A DNA stretch of 64,000 nt from Boswellia sacra. Its lineage: Eukaryota > Streptophyta > Magnoliopsida > Sapindales > Burseraceae. The notes under the pieces were generated by a model. The model worked only from the letters and a program-made list of their open reading frames with translations, had not been told where the DNA came from and ran no database searches. A program made the translations under genes and the position numbers. Shown here piece after piece: positions 49,180 through 60,315 of this stretch (positions within the stretch are counted from its first letter, which is position 1; every line of letters starts with the position of its first letter). The stretch lies in assembly GCA_013180625.2 (NCBI GenBank), contig SNVD02007236.1, forward strand, positions 124,001 to 188,000, in the 5' to 3' direction.

Positions 49180-51474
49180 TGTAGCATCTCAAATTTTGTA
49201 AGTAGACATAACTTTAATGTGCCTATAATATATGCATATATAAATGTGTGTATGTGCTTAAGTAATATAGTAATGAGTTAAATGTTGGAGGACGAAATTG
49301 AAAAAATAAGAGATGGAGGGGTAAAATTGGAATTATGTGTATGTGTATTATATAAAGGGGTGGGGCTAAGGTCTCTAGGTAATTTATTTGCTTCCATTTC
49401 TCTACACCCCCAGCTCTCAAAAATTTCTAGAAATTCTAGGGTTGCTTTTTGGTTTTGAAATTTTTACATGATAAACTAGACATGTTCAAGATTATATATA
49501 ATTTTGAATCACTTAAAAAATTCGAAGTATATGACTTTTTGGAAATTTTTGAAATTGCTGAAACGAAATTGGACATTCCCTGTTTTAAAACAGAGCATGG
49601 AGAAACGAACTCATTTAAGGCACTTAATCTTCATAAAAACTTCTGATTCTTGGTGTGGACAATCTTGAACATGTTTCCTTTTACAATGTAAAATTTCATG
49701 GCTTTTAAAGCTCTGTAGGAATTGTAATAATTTTGCAAAGTTGAGTTTGGAGAAACTGAGATTCCAACCTCCAGAACAGAGTAAGCAGAATAAATTGCTT
49801 TGACTGGCCTCATTTTGATTCCACGAATTCCATGGGATATTATATATGTGTTTATTTGATCTCCATGAAACTTGGTATAGATTGGGACAAACATTCTTTT
49901 ACAACAATTATCCAACTAACTGTGTATATAGTGTTGTGTTAGTAATAGAATCATTAGTTAGTTGATGTGTTCGTTGATCTTTAAGGGAATTTGATGATTT
50001 CTATGTTGAAGTCAGGGTCTCGTGGTGAAATTAATCAGGTAAGTAAGCTAGACCTTTTTCTGAGGACACAAGCTATCTTATTGAATTATAAGATGTGTTG
50101 GTTTCTTGTGTTCAGGCATGTGTATGAAATGTGTTTGTTTTAAAATGCCATGATGTAACATGATTGGAAATTGGAATGTGGCCTTATACAAGCAGACCTT
50201 GTTGTGAAATGGCCTGAATGAGAATGTGACAAGGGAATTCTATATTTGTGCGAATAATGGGAATTTCTGCTTCATGCTCTAGGACACCAAAATTCTTTTA
50301 TGTGGTAGGCAAACTTATGTTGAGATTTGTACACTCATATGTGTATGTTAAGTCACTGACGGCAATATGTAATGGGTGACTTGTGACCAATGGGATATGT
50401 CATTGATAACGATATGTAACAGATGACATATTCCTTGAAATTGATTAATGAAAATACATGTCACTGATGACGATACGTAACGGGTGATATGTTCCTTAAA
50501 ATTAAGTATTGCATAATACATGTTATTGACAACGATATGTAACGGATAACATGTTTCAAATGTGTTAAATGGAAAGTCCTACTAGGAATGATAGGATAGT
50601 GTCCTTGAAATTTGTGTGCTGAATGTGTTTAAGTTGTATAAGATAAGTCTTCTTGTGAGAGGTGAGCTAAATAAAAGAGGCTTAAGTATAGTGTGCAGAC
50701 AAAGAGTTGCGTCGGAGCACCGTATGGACTACACAGGAGCGCAACCCTCTGTTGACATAAATGTTGTAGATAGAAACTCAGCACAGGAGCATAGAGTGTA
50801 AGGCATAGGAGCATAACTATTCATTGACTCAAAAGTTCTAGACAGAGGTATTGCGCTGGAGCGTAGCATGCATGGCTAATTTTGTGTGTTGCATTTTGAT
50901 TCAGGCAGAAATATGGTCGTCGTGCAACCTGAATGGCACAAGAGCACCTACTTTGAACAAAAATTTTTTTGGAAACCGAGACTGGGCCCAGTCACACCAA
51001 GTCTCATGCGCAAGAGCGCGACTCATATTTCTTGGGCACTATTTATCCGACTTATAGGTGAAGAAATGACTGTTGTATGATAAAAAAGGAATGCTATCAT
51101 GTTTTATTTGATTTATTCCTACATGGTTCATCATTATATTCTAGTTCTAGCTGCTTACTGAGTATTGTACTCATTAGTCTATTGTGTTCCTTAGGTGAAC
51201 GTTAGTCTACTGTACGTTTGGAGGATTTTTAGTAGGATGACAACAGAGTTCCCTTGGCAACCACTGGACTGCTACAAAATTTTCATTTTTGTGCTAGTTA
51301 TTACTTTTGATTCTTTTTTATCACAATTGTTTAGAACGTGGTAATGTGGTTGACATGATAGGAACTCTCTATTTTTGGATGATACCTCTAATACAATGAT
51401 GATAGTTTCCATTTAATATTTTGTACGAATGATTAGAATCAAATTCTGGACCCTTAGGGGTACCTGGTGTGACA
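49180..51474 (+). mobile_element. Solo LTR of a Ty3-gypsy-type element, 2.3 kb
   Basis: The sequence begins TGTAGCATCTCAAATTTTG and ends CCTGGTGTGACA (TG...CA). The flanking pentamers ACGAC (49175-49179) and ATGAC (51475-51479) differ at one base by a transition. No internal retrotransposon domain is present. The start resembles long chromovirus-type LTRs, and a TATATAAAGG box at about 49352 supports plus orientation. Inside are short tandem repeats (50340-50560) and a stretch with GCGTCGGAGCACC / GGAGCGCAACC words (50700-50870). The best explanation is recombination between two LTRs of a former element; an unrelated 2.3-kb insertion is the alternative. Confidence 0.72.
50340..50560 (+). repeat. 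Short tandem repeats in the solo LTR
   Basis: Three to four units of roughly 60-80 bp, each with TGACGATA(T/C)GTAACGG(G/A)TGA followed by ATGTTCC or ATTCC. Confidence 0.75.
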
Positions 51475-51479
51475 ATGAC

Positions 51480-52238
51480 ACAATGTTACAAACTCTGATA
51501 CTATGAAATAAATCATGAAAACATTGTTACGAGCTATCTAACATAAAGTAGTTAGGATATACTAAACAAAATAGAAATACTAGATTAAAAATACTTCATA
51601 TATTAGATAGATAGTACTCCATGATGGAAATATTCCACAAACTATGCAATTTGAAACACCCTTTGTATAGGCAAACATTAAATAGCATTATATGAAAGTA
51701 TGACTACTATTTAACATGAGACATAAAATAGGACCACTAATAGTAATCAAGTCATCAACAAACCCACCAAAACACCTCCTTAAAAATAAGTGTTATAATC
51801 TAAATAAAATTATCTTAATAGGATTAACAAATAGAGACTAAAAGAATATTGAAAACTAACTAGGGTTAAAAATGTGAATGAGATAAGTAATCCTTCAATT
51901 TATTTTCTTAGTCTTAGTAGTACATTTTTAAAGTTGCCCCAACAAATAAAATTCCTAGCATTACCAAAATAATGCACTTTTGAAATTCTATGATGAGTTT
52001 TAAGATTCCTTAAGTATTGATTCAAAGCCATTTCCCCTACAGACTTAGTGGTATACCTGGAGTTTATTTCTCACAACTACGAAGTTTCTTTATTCAAATT
52101 AATATCATGCAAAGATTGCGAATGAATGTAATATGAAATATATTCCATTAAATTAAAAGAGATAACATTATTAAATATAATATTATTCAGAAATACAAAT
52201 TATTTGAGCTTATAAACTAGTCATGCTGGCTACAATTT
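51480..52238. other. Non-coding; includes CER1 3'-flank copy
   Basis: 51485-51530 has TGTTACAAACTCTGATAC, perhaps the other half of the old LTR element disrupted by the solo LTR. 52025-52110 matches 3905-3990 downstream of gene A, placing the same flank unit downstream of pseudogene C. No gene seen. Confidence 0.5.
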
Positions 52239-54644
52239 TTACTGAGTTGGGAGGCTGAGAGGTTGCAACCCATGTCGAAGAGCTACTTCCCAAACTCTGT
52301 CAATGTTGGAGATGGAGTAACCACACTCGTGCTCATTCCATCCTTCCAAGGCACGCACTATCCCACCAATACGCCATGCATTCATCACCTTTCTTGGCAA
52401 CCAATTTTGACACACTTTTTTTTTTAAATGTCAAGGGAACTAAAAATATATATTTGACCCAAATAAAAATTAATTAGTAGAATATGTAAATACAAACCTC
52501 ATAGGAGTCCATATTTTCAAGAGCCAAAGGAGTTGCCATTAGGGGTGTTCACAGGTCAGGTTGAGTGGGGTCAGGTTTTGCCTAACTCGACTTAACTTGA
52601 TAACTCATCGGATTATAGAAAATGAACCCGTGATCAGGTTTTTGAAAGTATAAACTTGATGTGTAACCTGTAACATTAGGTCGGATCGGTTGTGCGGCTT
52701 GGGCTTTTTGATAATTTTCTTAAATCATTCATCAACATTTTAATTAGGCCCATAGATGTTTTAAAGTCTATATTATAGACAAAATAAGGCTCATTGACAT
52801 AAATTAGGCTATACTATATGCAAAATAAGCCCACCAAGGCATAAATTTAAAACTTATCAAAACTTCAAAATTTTGATTGCTATAACAAACCCAAATAATA
52901 AACAAATGCATTTATATGAATAATGTGTTCTTTTAGAATGACCGAAATTATCATGTAAATAAATTAATATGAATCTTGACCTTTTTTTTAGAAGTACCGA
53001 AATCATTATGCTCATGGACATATAAAATAATAAAGAAATATATGTATATAAATTTTAATTCCTTTGAAATAAAAATACCCAACATTGATCAAAGGCTTAA
53101 ATAACTAAACCAAAACCAAAACAAATGATTTCAACAACAATGTCAAAGTACTCAAAATCCAAGTCTACAAGACTACAACATAGAATTCTAGAGTCCAAGA
53201 CTCCAAAACATAAAATCCATAGCAGAACATAGTTATAGTCTCCAAATTATAACAATCCAAGATTCCCACCAACTATGGAAGTTATAACCCAAAAATTAAC
53301 ATCAGATTTGTCCTCTGCAACTCTTTCTAGAACCCAACAAAAAAGAATTACCGTGAGCATAAGTTTATAAATTTAGTTCAACAAAAAAGTGGACCGCTTT
53401 CAGCAACCTTAGTGACAAAAAGCAATCAATAAGTAGCAACTATTGAAACATTGTGTGGGAAACTAAATTAAAACTCAAATCACAAAAGATGATTATACAT
53501 AGGGGCTAGCTAGCGGTCCTATAAAGAAAACTAACTAATTAAGTTTTGATTAGGTGGGCTTTCACTGAAACACTCTCCAATTTTATTCAAGATTAATTAT
53601 ATGAACTCTTTCCTTTTGCTAATCATAATTAGTGCTTAACCAAATTGCATTCGACTTAAGTGAAAGGCTTTTAAGCACTTTTGGAAGGTTGGCAGATTAC
53701 AGAAGAACAAAATACTTTGACACGATACTTTTTTAGCAAAATTTTTAGAGGGAATTGGCAAAAACAAAGATTTGGTAAGCCAATTTTAATGCAAAATAAC
53801 TTTGAGAATTATAGGAAAACCCAAAACTTACTATGTAATGGAGAATAAGGCTGGCATAGAAAGAGATGGGACAGGAAAAAAAGACGAAGCCACTGACAGT
53901 GGAAGGAAGTTGTGATGCGGTGGAGATCAAGCTTGGAGGAGGAGCCATTTGACTTTGAGAGTTGGAGTCTTTGATTTTGATTTAGGAATTAGGGATTGAG
54001 GGTTTGCTTTGAAAAATATGAATTTATATAATTGATCAGGTGTGGTAACATCCACCATAAGATTATGATTGCACAAATCATACAACGACATGTGGCATAT
54101 TGTAAAATTTTTTAAAAAATATATGTTGAGTTGGGTTTATCAAGTTCCAACAAAAAAACTAGATTATCAACCCGATCCAAAGAAACTCGATGCATGGAAC
54201 CTGATTTCAGGTTTTTCTACATGCAAACTCGATCTAAACTCGATCAACCTGATGAGAACTGATTGAGCCAGATCGTGTTGGGTATTTTTGTGCACCCGTA
54301 GTTGCCTTTGCCAGTGTGAGGTGGTAGAAGCAATCCTTTCTTATTTTATTTAGTAGGAATTATGAGAAGGGAATGAATATTGATCCTTTTGTTGCCTTTA
54401 ACTATTCTTCATTAGTCAATTTGTCTCCCACCAACCATATCTATTAAAGTTTAAATTTAAAATATAAAATTTAGACTTCATAATTAAAGAAAATTGAGGC
54501 TAAAAAATGCAATTTTTATATACTATTTATTAATTGCTGAACTACTTTTTGGGAGTAACTTCTTGAAAGCACCAAGCTAGTTTCAGACTTGTTGCCAAAT
54601 GAGTTATTAAGCTTCTAATGCTCATCCTCACATATAGTTACTAC
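52239..54644 (-). pseudogene. CER1-like pseudogene C (exons 8-10 only)
   Basis: A third minus-strand CER1-like copy with only its 3' exons: exon 8 at 54644-54546, exon 9 at 54440-54301 continuing at 52539-52498, and exon 10 at 52406-52239. Exon 10 still reads NWLPRKVMNAWRIGGIV...LEGWNEHECGYS. Damage is plain. The exon 10 acceptor AG is AA, and the exon 8 acceptor CAG is CGG. Stops occur in exon 8 (after EDEH) and twice in exon 9 (after TNEE and after FIPFS). Exon 9 is split by a 1761-bp hAT-like insertion. Exons 1-7 are absent; a microsatellite and a TRIM element lie where they would start. It is closer to gene B than to gene A by eye. Confidence 0.93.
52540..54300. mobile_element. hAT-like element inside pseudogene C exon 9, 8-bp TSD
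   Basis: 1761 bp, starting TAGGGGTGTTCACAGG and ending TTGTGCACCCGTA, with terminal inverted repeats of about 13 bp. Flanking octamers GTTGCCAT (52532-52539) and GTTGCCTT (54301-54308) are the target duplication with one substitution. Comparison with genes A and B gives the empty site (GTTGCCAT followed directly by TGCC). Subterminal GGTCAGGTT / AACCTGATC repeats are typical of the class. No transposase domain was recognised; a minus-strand frame at 53948-53745 is unassigned. Confidence 0.9.
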
Positions 54645-54695
54645 CGAAAATGTGAATTTAGATACACGTTAACAAATATCACCTTTAATGAGATT

Positions 54696-54697
<2 letters not shown>

Positions 54698-54727
<30 letters not shown>
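54698..54727. repeat. (GT)n microsatellite
   Basis: About 14-15 GT dinucleotides, between the pseudogene C exon 8 remnant and the TRIM element. Confidence 0.92.
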
Positions 54728-54728
<1 letters not shown>

Positions 54729-55433
54729 TGTTGGGATTGCAACCAAAGTCCTACATTAGCTAGACATGGGGAGAATCATGGGCATATAAGTATAGATAAA
54801 ATATCTATTGGTATGAGACCTTTTGGATAGAATCCAAAGGCAAATCTATGAGGGCTTAGGCCTAAAGTGGACAATATCATATTAATGTAAAGTTTTGGGA
54901 GGTCTATAGTCTCAACAAGTGGTTTTAGGGTCCAGACCCAAACTTTACTAAAAGAATATGTGGAGGAAATTCTCAGAGTGTCAAACAAAGGTTAGTGGGC
55001 CCTAGTTATGCAAACTATGATGGTGGGCCTTGGGCCTTGATTAAAGTTCACATTGGGTCTGTGGTTAGGCTCTATTGGACCAGATGGTGTGCTCCAGATG
55101 CTTCATGGATGTGTCCTAACTCCAACACGATGAAGAGGAGTTGATCTGGATAGAGTAGCTCTTAAAGGAGTGGAATTCGATGGAGCGGACGAATGAATGG
55201 TCATTTGGGGAGGCCCGAAAAAATATCACAATGATGTGGTCCTTTGTTTGAGGGGAGGATTGTTAAGAGTGCGACCAAAGTTCCACATTGGTTAGACATG
55301 GGGAGAATCAAGGACATAGAAGTATGGACAAGATCTCTATTGGTATGAAGCTTTTTGGGTAGAATCCAAAAGCTAATCTATGAGGGTTTAAGCCCATAGT
55401 GGATAATATCATACCAACATCAAGTTTTGGCCG
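54729..55433 (+). mobile_element. TRIM element with truncated 3' LTR
   Basis: The 5' LTR (54729 to about 54917) begins TGTTGGGATTGCAACCAAAG. A homologous 3' LTR starts at 55261 (TGTTAAGAGTGCGACCAAAG). The two share GGGGAGAATCA, CTATTGGTATGA and ATCTATGAGGG among other blocks. A purine-rich TTTGAGGGGAGGA precedes the 3' LTR. The expected primer site after the 5' LTR is degraded (GTGGTTTTAGGGTCC). There is no coding. The 3' LTR stops at 55433 where a CACTA terminus begins, so about 20-25 bp of LTR end is missing from this window. Confidence 0.8.
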
Positions 55434-55449
55434 CACTACAAGAAAAAAG

Positions 55450-56260
55450 TAAATATTTGACTGTTTTTAGCCGTCAAATATGATAATATTTGACGGTTTT
55501 TACGTGTCATATATGTCACCGTCAAATATGATAATAGTTGACCGTTGGTCAAACTGTCAAATATTCACTATATCATTATTTGACTCTTACAAAACAGTCA
55601 AGTTTGTATACCTTGGGATTCAAATTTTAGGCCTTATTTGACGGTTTATTGAAGAAATATTTGACATTGACCGTCAAATATGACAAAGTAACGGTCCAAA
55701 TTTTTAAATTTTGTTAATAATATTTGACAATAACCGTCAAATATTATAAGCCTAACGGTCGAATTGTTTCAAAATTTGACTGCTTATAACTTATAACCGT
55801 CAAGTATTATGCAATTTACCTGACCGTCAAATATATAAGCAAAATGTATAATATTTGACTCTTTTTCACATACAAATATTATTACTTTAATACTTGATCG
55901 TTTCAGTACTGTCAAGTATGACTATGACAAAACGATTGCTTATGACCGTCAAATATGTGAGCTACGAAAACCTAATTTTTCCATATTTGATTCCTTCTGA
56001 CCGTCAAGTATGTCAATATTATTGACTCATATTTGACACTTCTCATATTTGACTATTTATTATACTTGTCAGTTTAGACAGTGTCATGTATGATAGAATT
56101 CATATTTGACTGATTGTGTCAGATATTATCCCAATTTTTAGCTCATATTTGACTGTTTATTAATAGGTAACCGTCAAATATGACATATTCAGGTTTTGTT
56201 ATTGTCAAATTTTTAGAAATGGCCTAATCATTGAACCTGAACCGTCAAGTATGTATATAT
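55450..56260. repeat. Subterminal repeats of the third CACTA
   Basis: More than twenty copies of a 10-12-bp motif around TATTTGACGGTT / AACCGTCAAATA in both orientations, ending near 56250. Confidence 0.85.
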
Positions 56261-56311
56261 ATATTTTTATAAATGTTTTTCAAAAAAATTATAGTCTTCC
56301 TACATAATACA

Positions 56312-56938
56312 AATAGAATTGGTTGATTGAATAATAGGAGAACAAGAACCAAAACCTGTCAGAACAGTAATCTTTCATCCTGACTGGCATTAAAATTCTG
56401 ACTTGGATTTTCAGTCATTATATATACTCAAACATATATACAAGTTAAATGTGGTTTCAAGGAAAGACAAAGCGAGGAAGGGCCTAAAGCCTGACTGATA
56501 TTCGCTGTTATGTCCACCCTCCTTTTTCCTGCCATGAAATTTAGGAGATTTTGCATTGAAGCCATGAAGCCAGCGAAAATGGAAAGAAATAATTTCTCAA
56601 AGACACATGCTATGGTCTAAGCATACCTCACCAGTATTAACAGTAATGATATGTGGTGTAAAATTAGCCCCAACAGAGCATGCAACCCATTCACCTACAA
56701 AAAGCAAATCTAAAAAGATCAGAAACCATAAGTGGGAGTTCCCATTCTGCAACAAACTTTTAAAACCATGTAAATAGACCACAAAGCAAAAGTCATAATT
56801 TCACGCATAATTTGAAATGTCAGCCAAGCATAAAAGACCTTATCGATTTGTCATCTACTACATTAATTGAATAATAGGAGAACAAGAACTAAAACTTGTC
56901 AGAACAGTAATCTTTCATCCTTACTGGCATTAAAATTA
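56312..56938. repeat. Direct duplication, about 75-85 bp
   Basis: 56312-56396 and 56867-56938 share TTGAATAATAGGAGAACAAG, then GTCAGAACAGTAATCTTTCA and ACTGGCATTAAAATT. The AHL-like exon lies between the two copies. Confidence 0.85.
56627..56694 (-). pseudogene. Isolated PPC-domain exon of an AHL gene
   Basis: On the minus strand, bounded by TTTTTGTAG| and |GTATGC, a 68-nt exon reads (G)EWVACSVGANFTPHIITV then NTGE. This is the start of the PPC/DUF296 domain of AT-hook motif nuclear-localized (AHL) proteins, which bind AT-rich DNA in the nucleus. The frame is open and the splice sites look good. No AT-hook (RGRP) exon and no remaining PPC exons were found on either side. It is therefore an orphan exon, most likely a captured or truncated gene fragment. 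Confidence 0.82.
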
Positions 56939-56939
56939 T

Positions 56940-57879
56940 CAAGACCTATAAACGTCTGGACTCTTGTATCTCAATGTTTATCATAATAGAAATGTCACTT
57001 GAAATAATATTTTCTGTTCTACTAAGTGTATATTAGGGTAATTACTATTGTAAAAAGGTGATAAAAGTGGAAAAAGAAAAAGGAAAAAAACAAAAATATC
57101 TGTATTAACCCTGCCTTCTGTCTAAACTAGAAAGAGGAGCAAGTTGATAATCATAGACATTACAAATATTAATTAATAATGTGCTAAGCATTCATGCAAT
57201 AGGACTAATGCTAAATCAATACCCAAACAACACTACAATAGGCTGAGCTTATGGCAACACCCTTAAAATTTGTCAGACATCTGGAATTTATTTCACCCAG
57301 CATATTATGTCCGTTCTCAGGCTTTCATATGGTTGAGAGTTACATAACAAAGATCATAGACATTTTGGCATCAAAGACAGTGGCATGTCCAACATGTAAC
57401 CGAAAAATAGAACCATAAATCAAGACACCACTCATATAATGTTTTAAAATCAATTGCTTCCTCATGTTCTCATGGCAACTTAAGTGGGGACAGAAATTAA
57501 ATAAATAACAGGAATAAGAGTGCTCTTGTGACAAAGGTGGTAAAATGATCTGCTTGCATGGAAATAAACAGCAAAGAAGCCTTAAATAGAAGAGGGAATC
57601 CTGTAAATTGCTACATGACAGTCCCAAACTATAATCAACTGCTACAGAATAATAAAGTATTTATGATAACCTATTAAATTTTGGTAGCTGCTTGTTTGCA
57701 CAGATGGCTACCGTGCATCTAAAAGAAGGTTTGCCAATGACACATGGCAAGATACAAACTTTACCACTAGTGGCAGAAAGAAGCCAGTGAAATGACGAGC
57801 TACACAACTAGTTAGTAATGATGTCTATCTCTATTCTCATGTTTTCGCTTGAACTTCAGAAAAACAAAACGTCTACACC
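56940..57879. other. No gene recognised
   Basis: At 57700-57795 the plus strand has an acceptor-like TTTGCACAG followed by an open peptide DGYRASKRRFANDTWQDTNF and then TTSGRKKPVK and a stop. It looks protein-like, but I cannot assign a family. The rest is AT-rich without signal; the minus-strand frame 57627-57340 is unassigned. Confidence 0.35.
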
Positions 57880-57883
57880 GCGT

Positions 57884-58020
57884 AGCCCAAATGGCCCCAA
57901 CCCGATAAAAAAGATGGAAAATATAAGAAGTCAAAACCGTAACCCATTAACTCACTTGTATTCATCCACCCGCTTGGTAGAGAAAATGGCACCACGTAAG
58001 ACGCAATCTCAAAACCCTAA
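57884..58020 (+). promoter_or_regulatory. Ribosomal-protein-type promoter motifs
   Basis: AGCCCA (57884-57889, site II type TGGGCT on the other strand), a nearby GGCCCC, and a telo-box AAACCCTAA (58012-58020) lie within 140 bp. This combination is typical of plant ribosomal protein gene promoters. No gene starts directly downstream. It may have travelled with the ribosomal exons at 59.3 and 60.3 kb. The motifs are seen; the role is inferred. Confidence 0.4.
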
Positions 58021-58545
58021 AAGTCTCCAGTTTCCTTTAAAATCCTAATTTTTCATAGGTAATCAAGTTCAGTATCAAAACAAGAGCATACTATTTTGAA
58101 TAAGTTTTAATCTACGCATGCTAATAAAAGACTTGTCATATCGATAGAGCTAACACCAAGTTACAAACTAAAGCTGAGTTGCCAAGCGCTCAGCCAACTC
58201 GACAACAACATTCTTTTTATGATTTTTGATAATTTATCTTGAACAGATTCTGTTTGTATCTTATGACTATACTTGACTGATTATGATTTTTGATAATTTA
58301 TCTTGAAAAGATTATATGTGTTCGTCTCTTATGATTATACTTGACTAATTAAACAACAAAAAAAATATAGAGTTTTACTAAAATTAAAAGAAACTTCTCA
58401 AAGATGCATGCGAGGATTTGAACCTACCATCATTAGGTTACAACACTTTAATATCATGTTAAGTTTATTACTTTAAAAAAAAAATAAAGCTTATAATGTG
58501 AGCTTAACTTTAACATATATTCTCTGGTACAATTCACTCTCACAG

Positions 58546-59215
58546 GAAATGCCCGGAAGACATAGCATATAATTTTATTGCAGTTTGTATTTTCACTAGC
58601 TTAGCTAGTTTCATGATCTTAAAATCAACAAGCCCCTCGTTTACTGAACAAATTCTAATTAATTTCTACAAACTCTCTTTAATAGCCACATTGTTTGAAA
58701 AAACTACCATGAAATTTATATAAGCATACAAAAAAGATCGATGCCTTCGCCTTCGATGGGATTTTTGTTGATCTAAATGTGAGAGACGATTGGTCTCTTA
58801 CAATTCTCGAAAATGTTGTTTATGGAACTAATAATTCTCTTAATTTATAATTTCTTTCTTTCTTTCAATTTATGTAGTAAATTCTTACAATTAATTATGA
58901 AATTTGATAGCACTGATGATTAAAATCCAAGAATATACGGTACAAAGATACAATTTCCTTTTTTCTTATATAACTGTGACTCTACCCAATAACAACTACA
59001 AAAATTTTTTTTTAGAAGTTAAAATATTAATTTTATTCTTTACCAAAAGCTTAAGAGCAAGTGATTTTTCAGCATAATATCAAGATTCTTTAAGTCAACA
59101 GATTTCTTAGACACATGTTTATGAAAGAAACAAAAATTATTAATTGTTAGTTCTTTAAATAGACAAACTAGTTGATGAAGCGGAAGGGAAAGATAAAATA
59201 GTCTTATAACATGTA
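58546..59215. repeat. Large repeat unit, copy 1
   Basis: 58546 to about 59010 matches 62691-63150 (GGAAATGCCCGGAAGACATA through TTACAATT and ACGGTACAAAGATACAATTTC). About 59010-59215 matches 62040-62240 and 63160-63360 (AAAGCTTAAGAGCAAGTGAT, TTTTTCAGCATAATATCAAG, GATGAAGCGGAAGGGAAAG). Copies differ by scattered substitutions and small indels. Confidence 0.88.
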
Positions 59216-59292
59216 GAGGGGAAGATAAAAAAGGGGCAGAGATCTAACAATAAAAATTGAATTCAAATTGCAGAATGAAAAGGCTTTATTAC

Positions 59293-59379
59293 CTTCTTTA
59301 CACCTCAAATTTTCTTTGCCCTGTTTTTCCTTTCCTTCGACTGCTTCCTTGACTTTTCCACCTTAGTATCCAGTCCATT
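59293..59379 (-). pseudogene. RPS24: Ribosomal protein eS24 (RPS24) exon with a stop
   Basis: An 87-nt minus-strand block between acceptor GATGGTAG| and donor |GTAATA encodes NGLDTKVEKSRKQSKERKN, then RAKKI, a TGA stop, and GVKK. It matches the C-terminal region of cytosolic small-subunit protein eS24 (…RNGLDTK.EKSRKQ.KERKNRAKKIRGVKK). The family has Arg where this copy has TGA, so it could not give the normal C-terminus. No other RPS24 exon was found nearby. It is an orphan exon. Confidence 0.9.
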
Positions 59380-60315
59380 CTACCATCACAAGAAGCAAGA
59401 AATTCAGTACAGACAATGGATTGGACAAATGCACTAGTGTATGACAGGACTGCGTGGTAAAAGAATCCACAAACAAGAAAGAAAGAATATTAAGGGAAGT
59501 CATGAATTAAAACCCATGCCCAAGTAACAACAATGCAAAAATAGTTAAACAGAGGCATTTCTAAACTCTTCATGTCAAACCAAGATTAGATTGATATCAA
59601 AAAGTATACATAATAGAATGCAAGAAATGCTTAGCAAGCAAAAAATAACATAGATGAACAGTCCAGTCTCCAATTGATTTGTTATCAAGTTAAAATTCAA
59701 AGTTAAAACTTTAAAAATCAAATCTAAAGCTAAAAGCATACTACAGTTTTCTAAACGTTCTAAGTAAATTTTTTAAAGGTTAGGAAATCTCCTCCAGTCC
59801 ATAAGGTTTATTTGTCGTCAAGAAATTAACCTTCACATAGGCATCTACTTAAATATTTCATCAGATCAAGCTGTTACAGCCATTCCAAGATCCACCATAT
59901 AAATCATACACTCACTTCACAGAGATTCCTCAGTACAACTTTTACAGCATATGACACAGAAAAAGTTGGATTCCCTTCAAAGAATCTGACACAATATTCA
60001 TGAAGCAAACAAAAGACAGAAAAATAGTTGTAAACCAGAGTCATGCAGTCAACAAACACTAACATAGCATAAGATTTTAAATTACCCTGATTAAAATTAA
60101 CATAGCATAACTTTAACTCTTTTTGCGTATTACATTCGCTTCTTGTCGATGCTGTGTGAATGTGATGTGAAATAGTGTGGTACTTGTTGATACTGTTCCT
60201 GTAATGTGACCAATACAATGTCGTTGGGGGGCTTGAAATGTTTATACTAGATTCTTTTAGGGGTCATATTTTTTTAAGTTCCTTTTTTATTTTTTTATTA
60301 TTGATTTTATTGCAG
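59380..60315. other. No gene recognised between the two ribosomal exons
   Basis: AT-rich, intron-like. The minus-strand frame 60218-59904 has no recognised family. The final 60 bp before 60316 are T-rich and end in a good acceptor (TTGCAG), so they look like retained intron. Confidence 0.45.
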
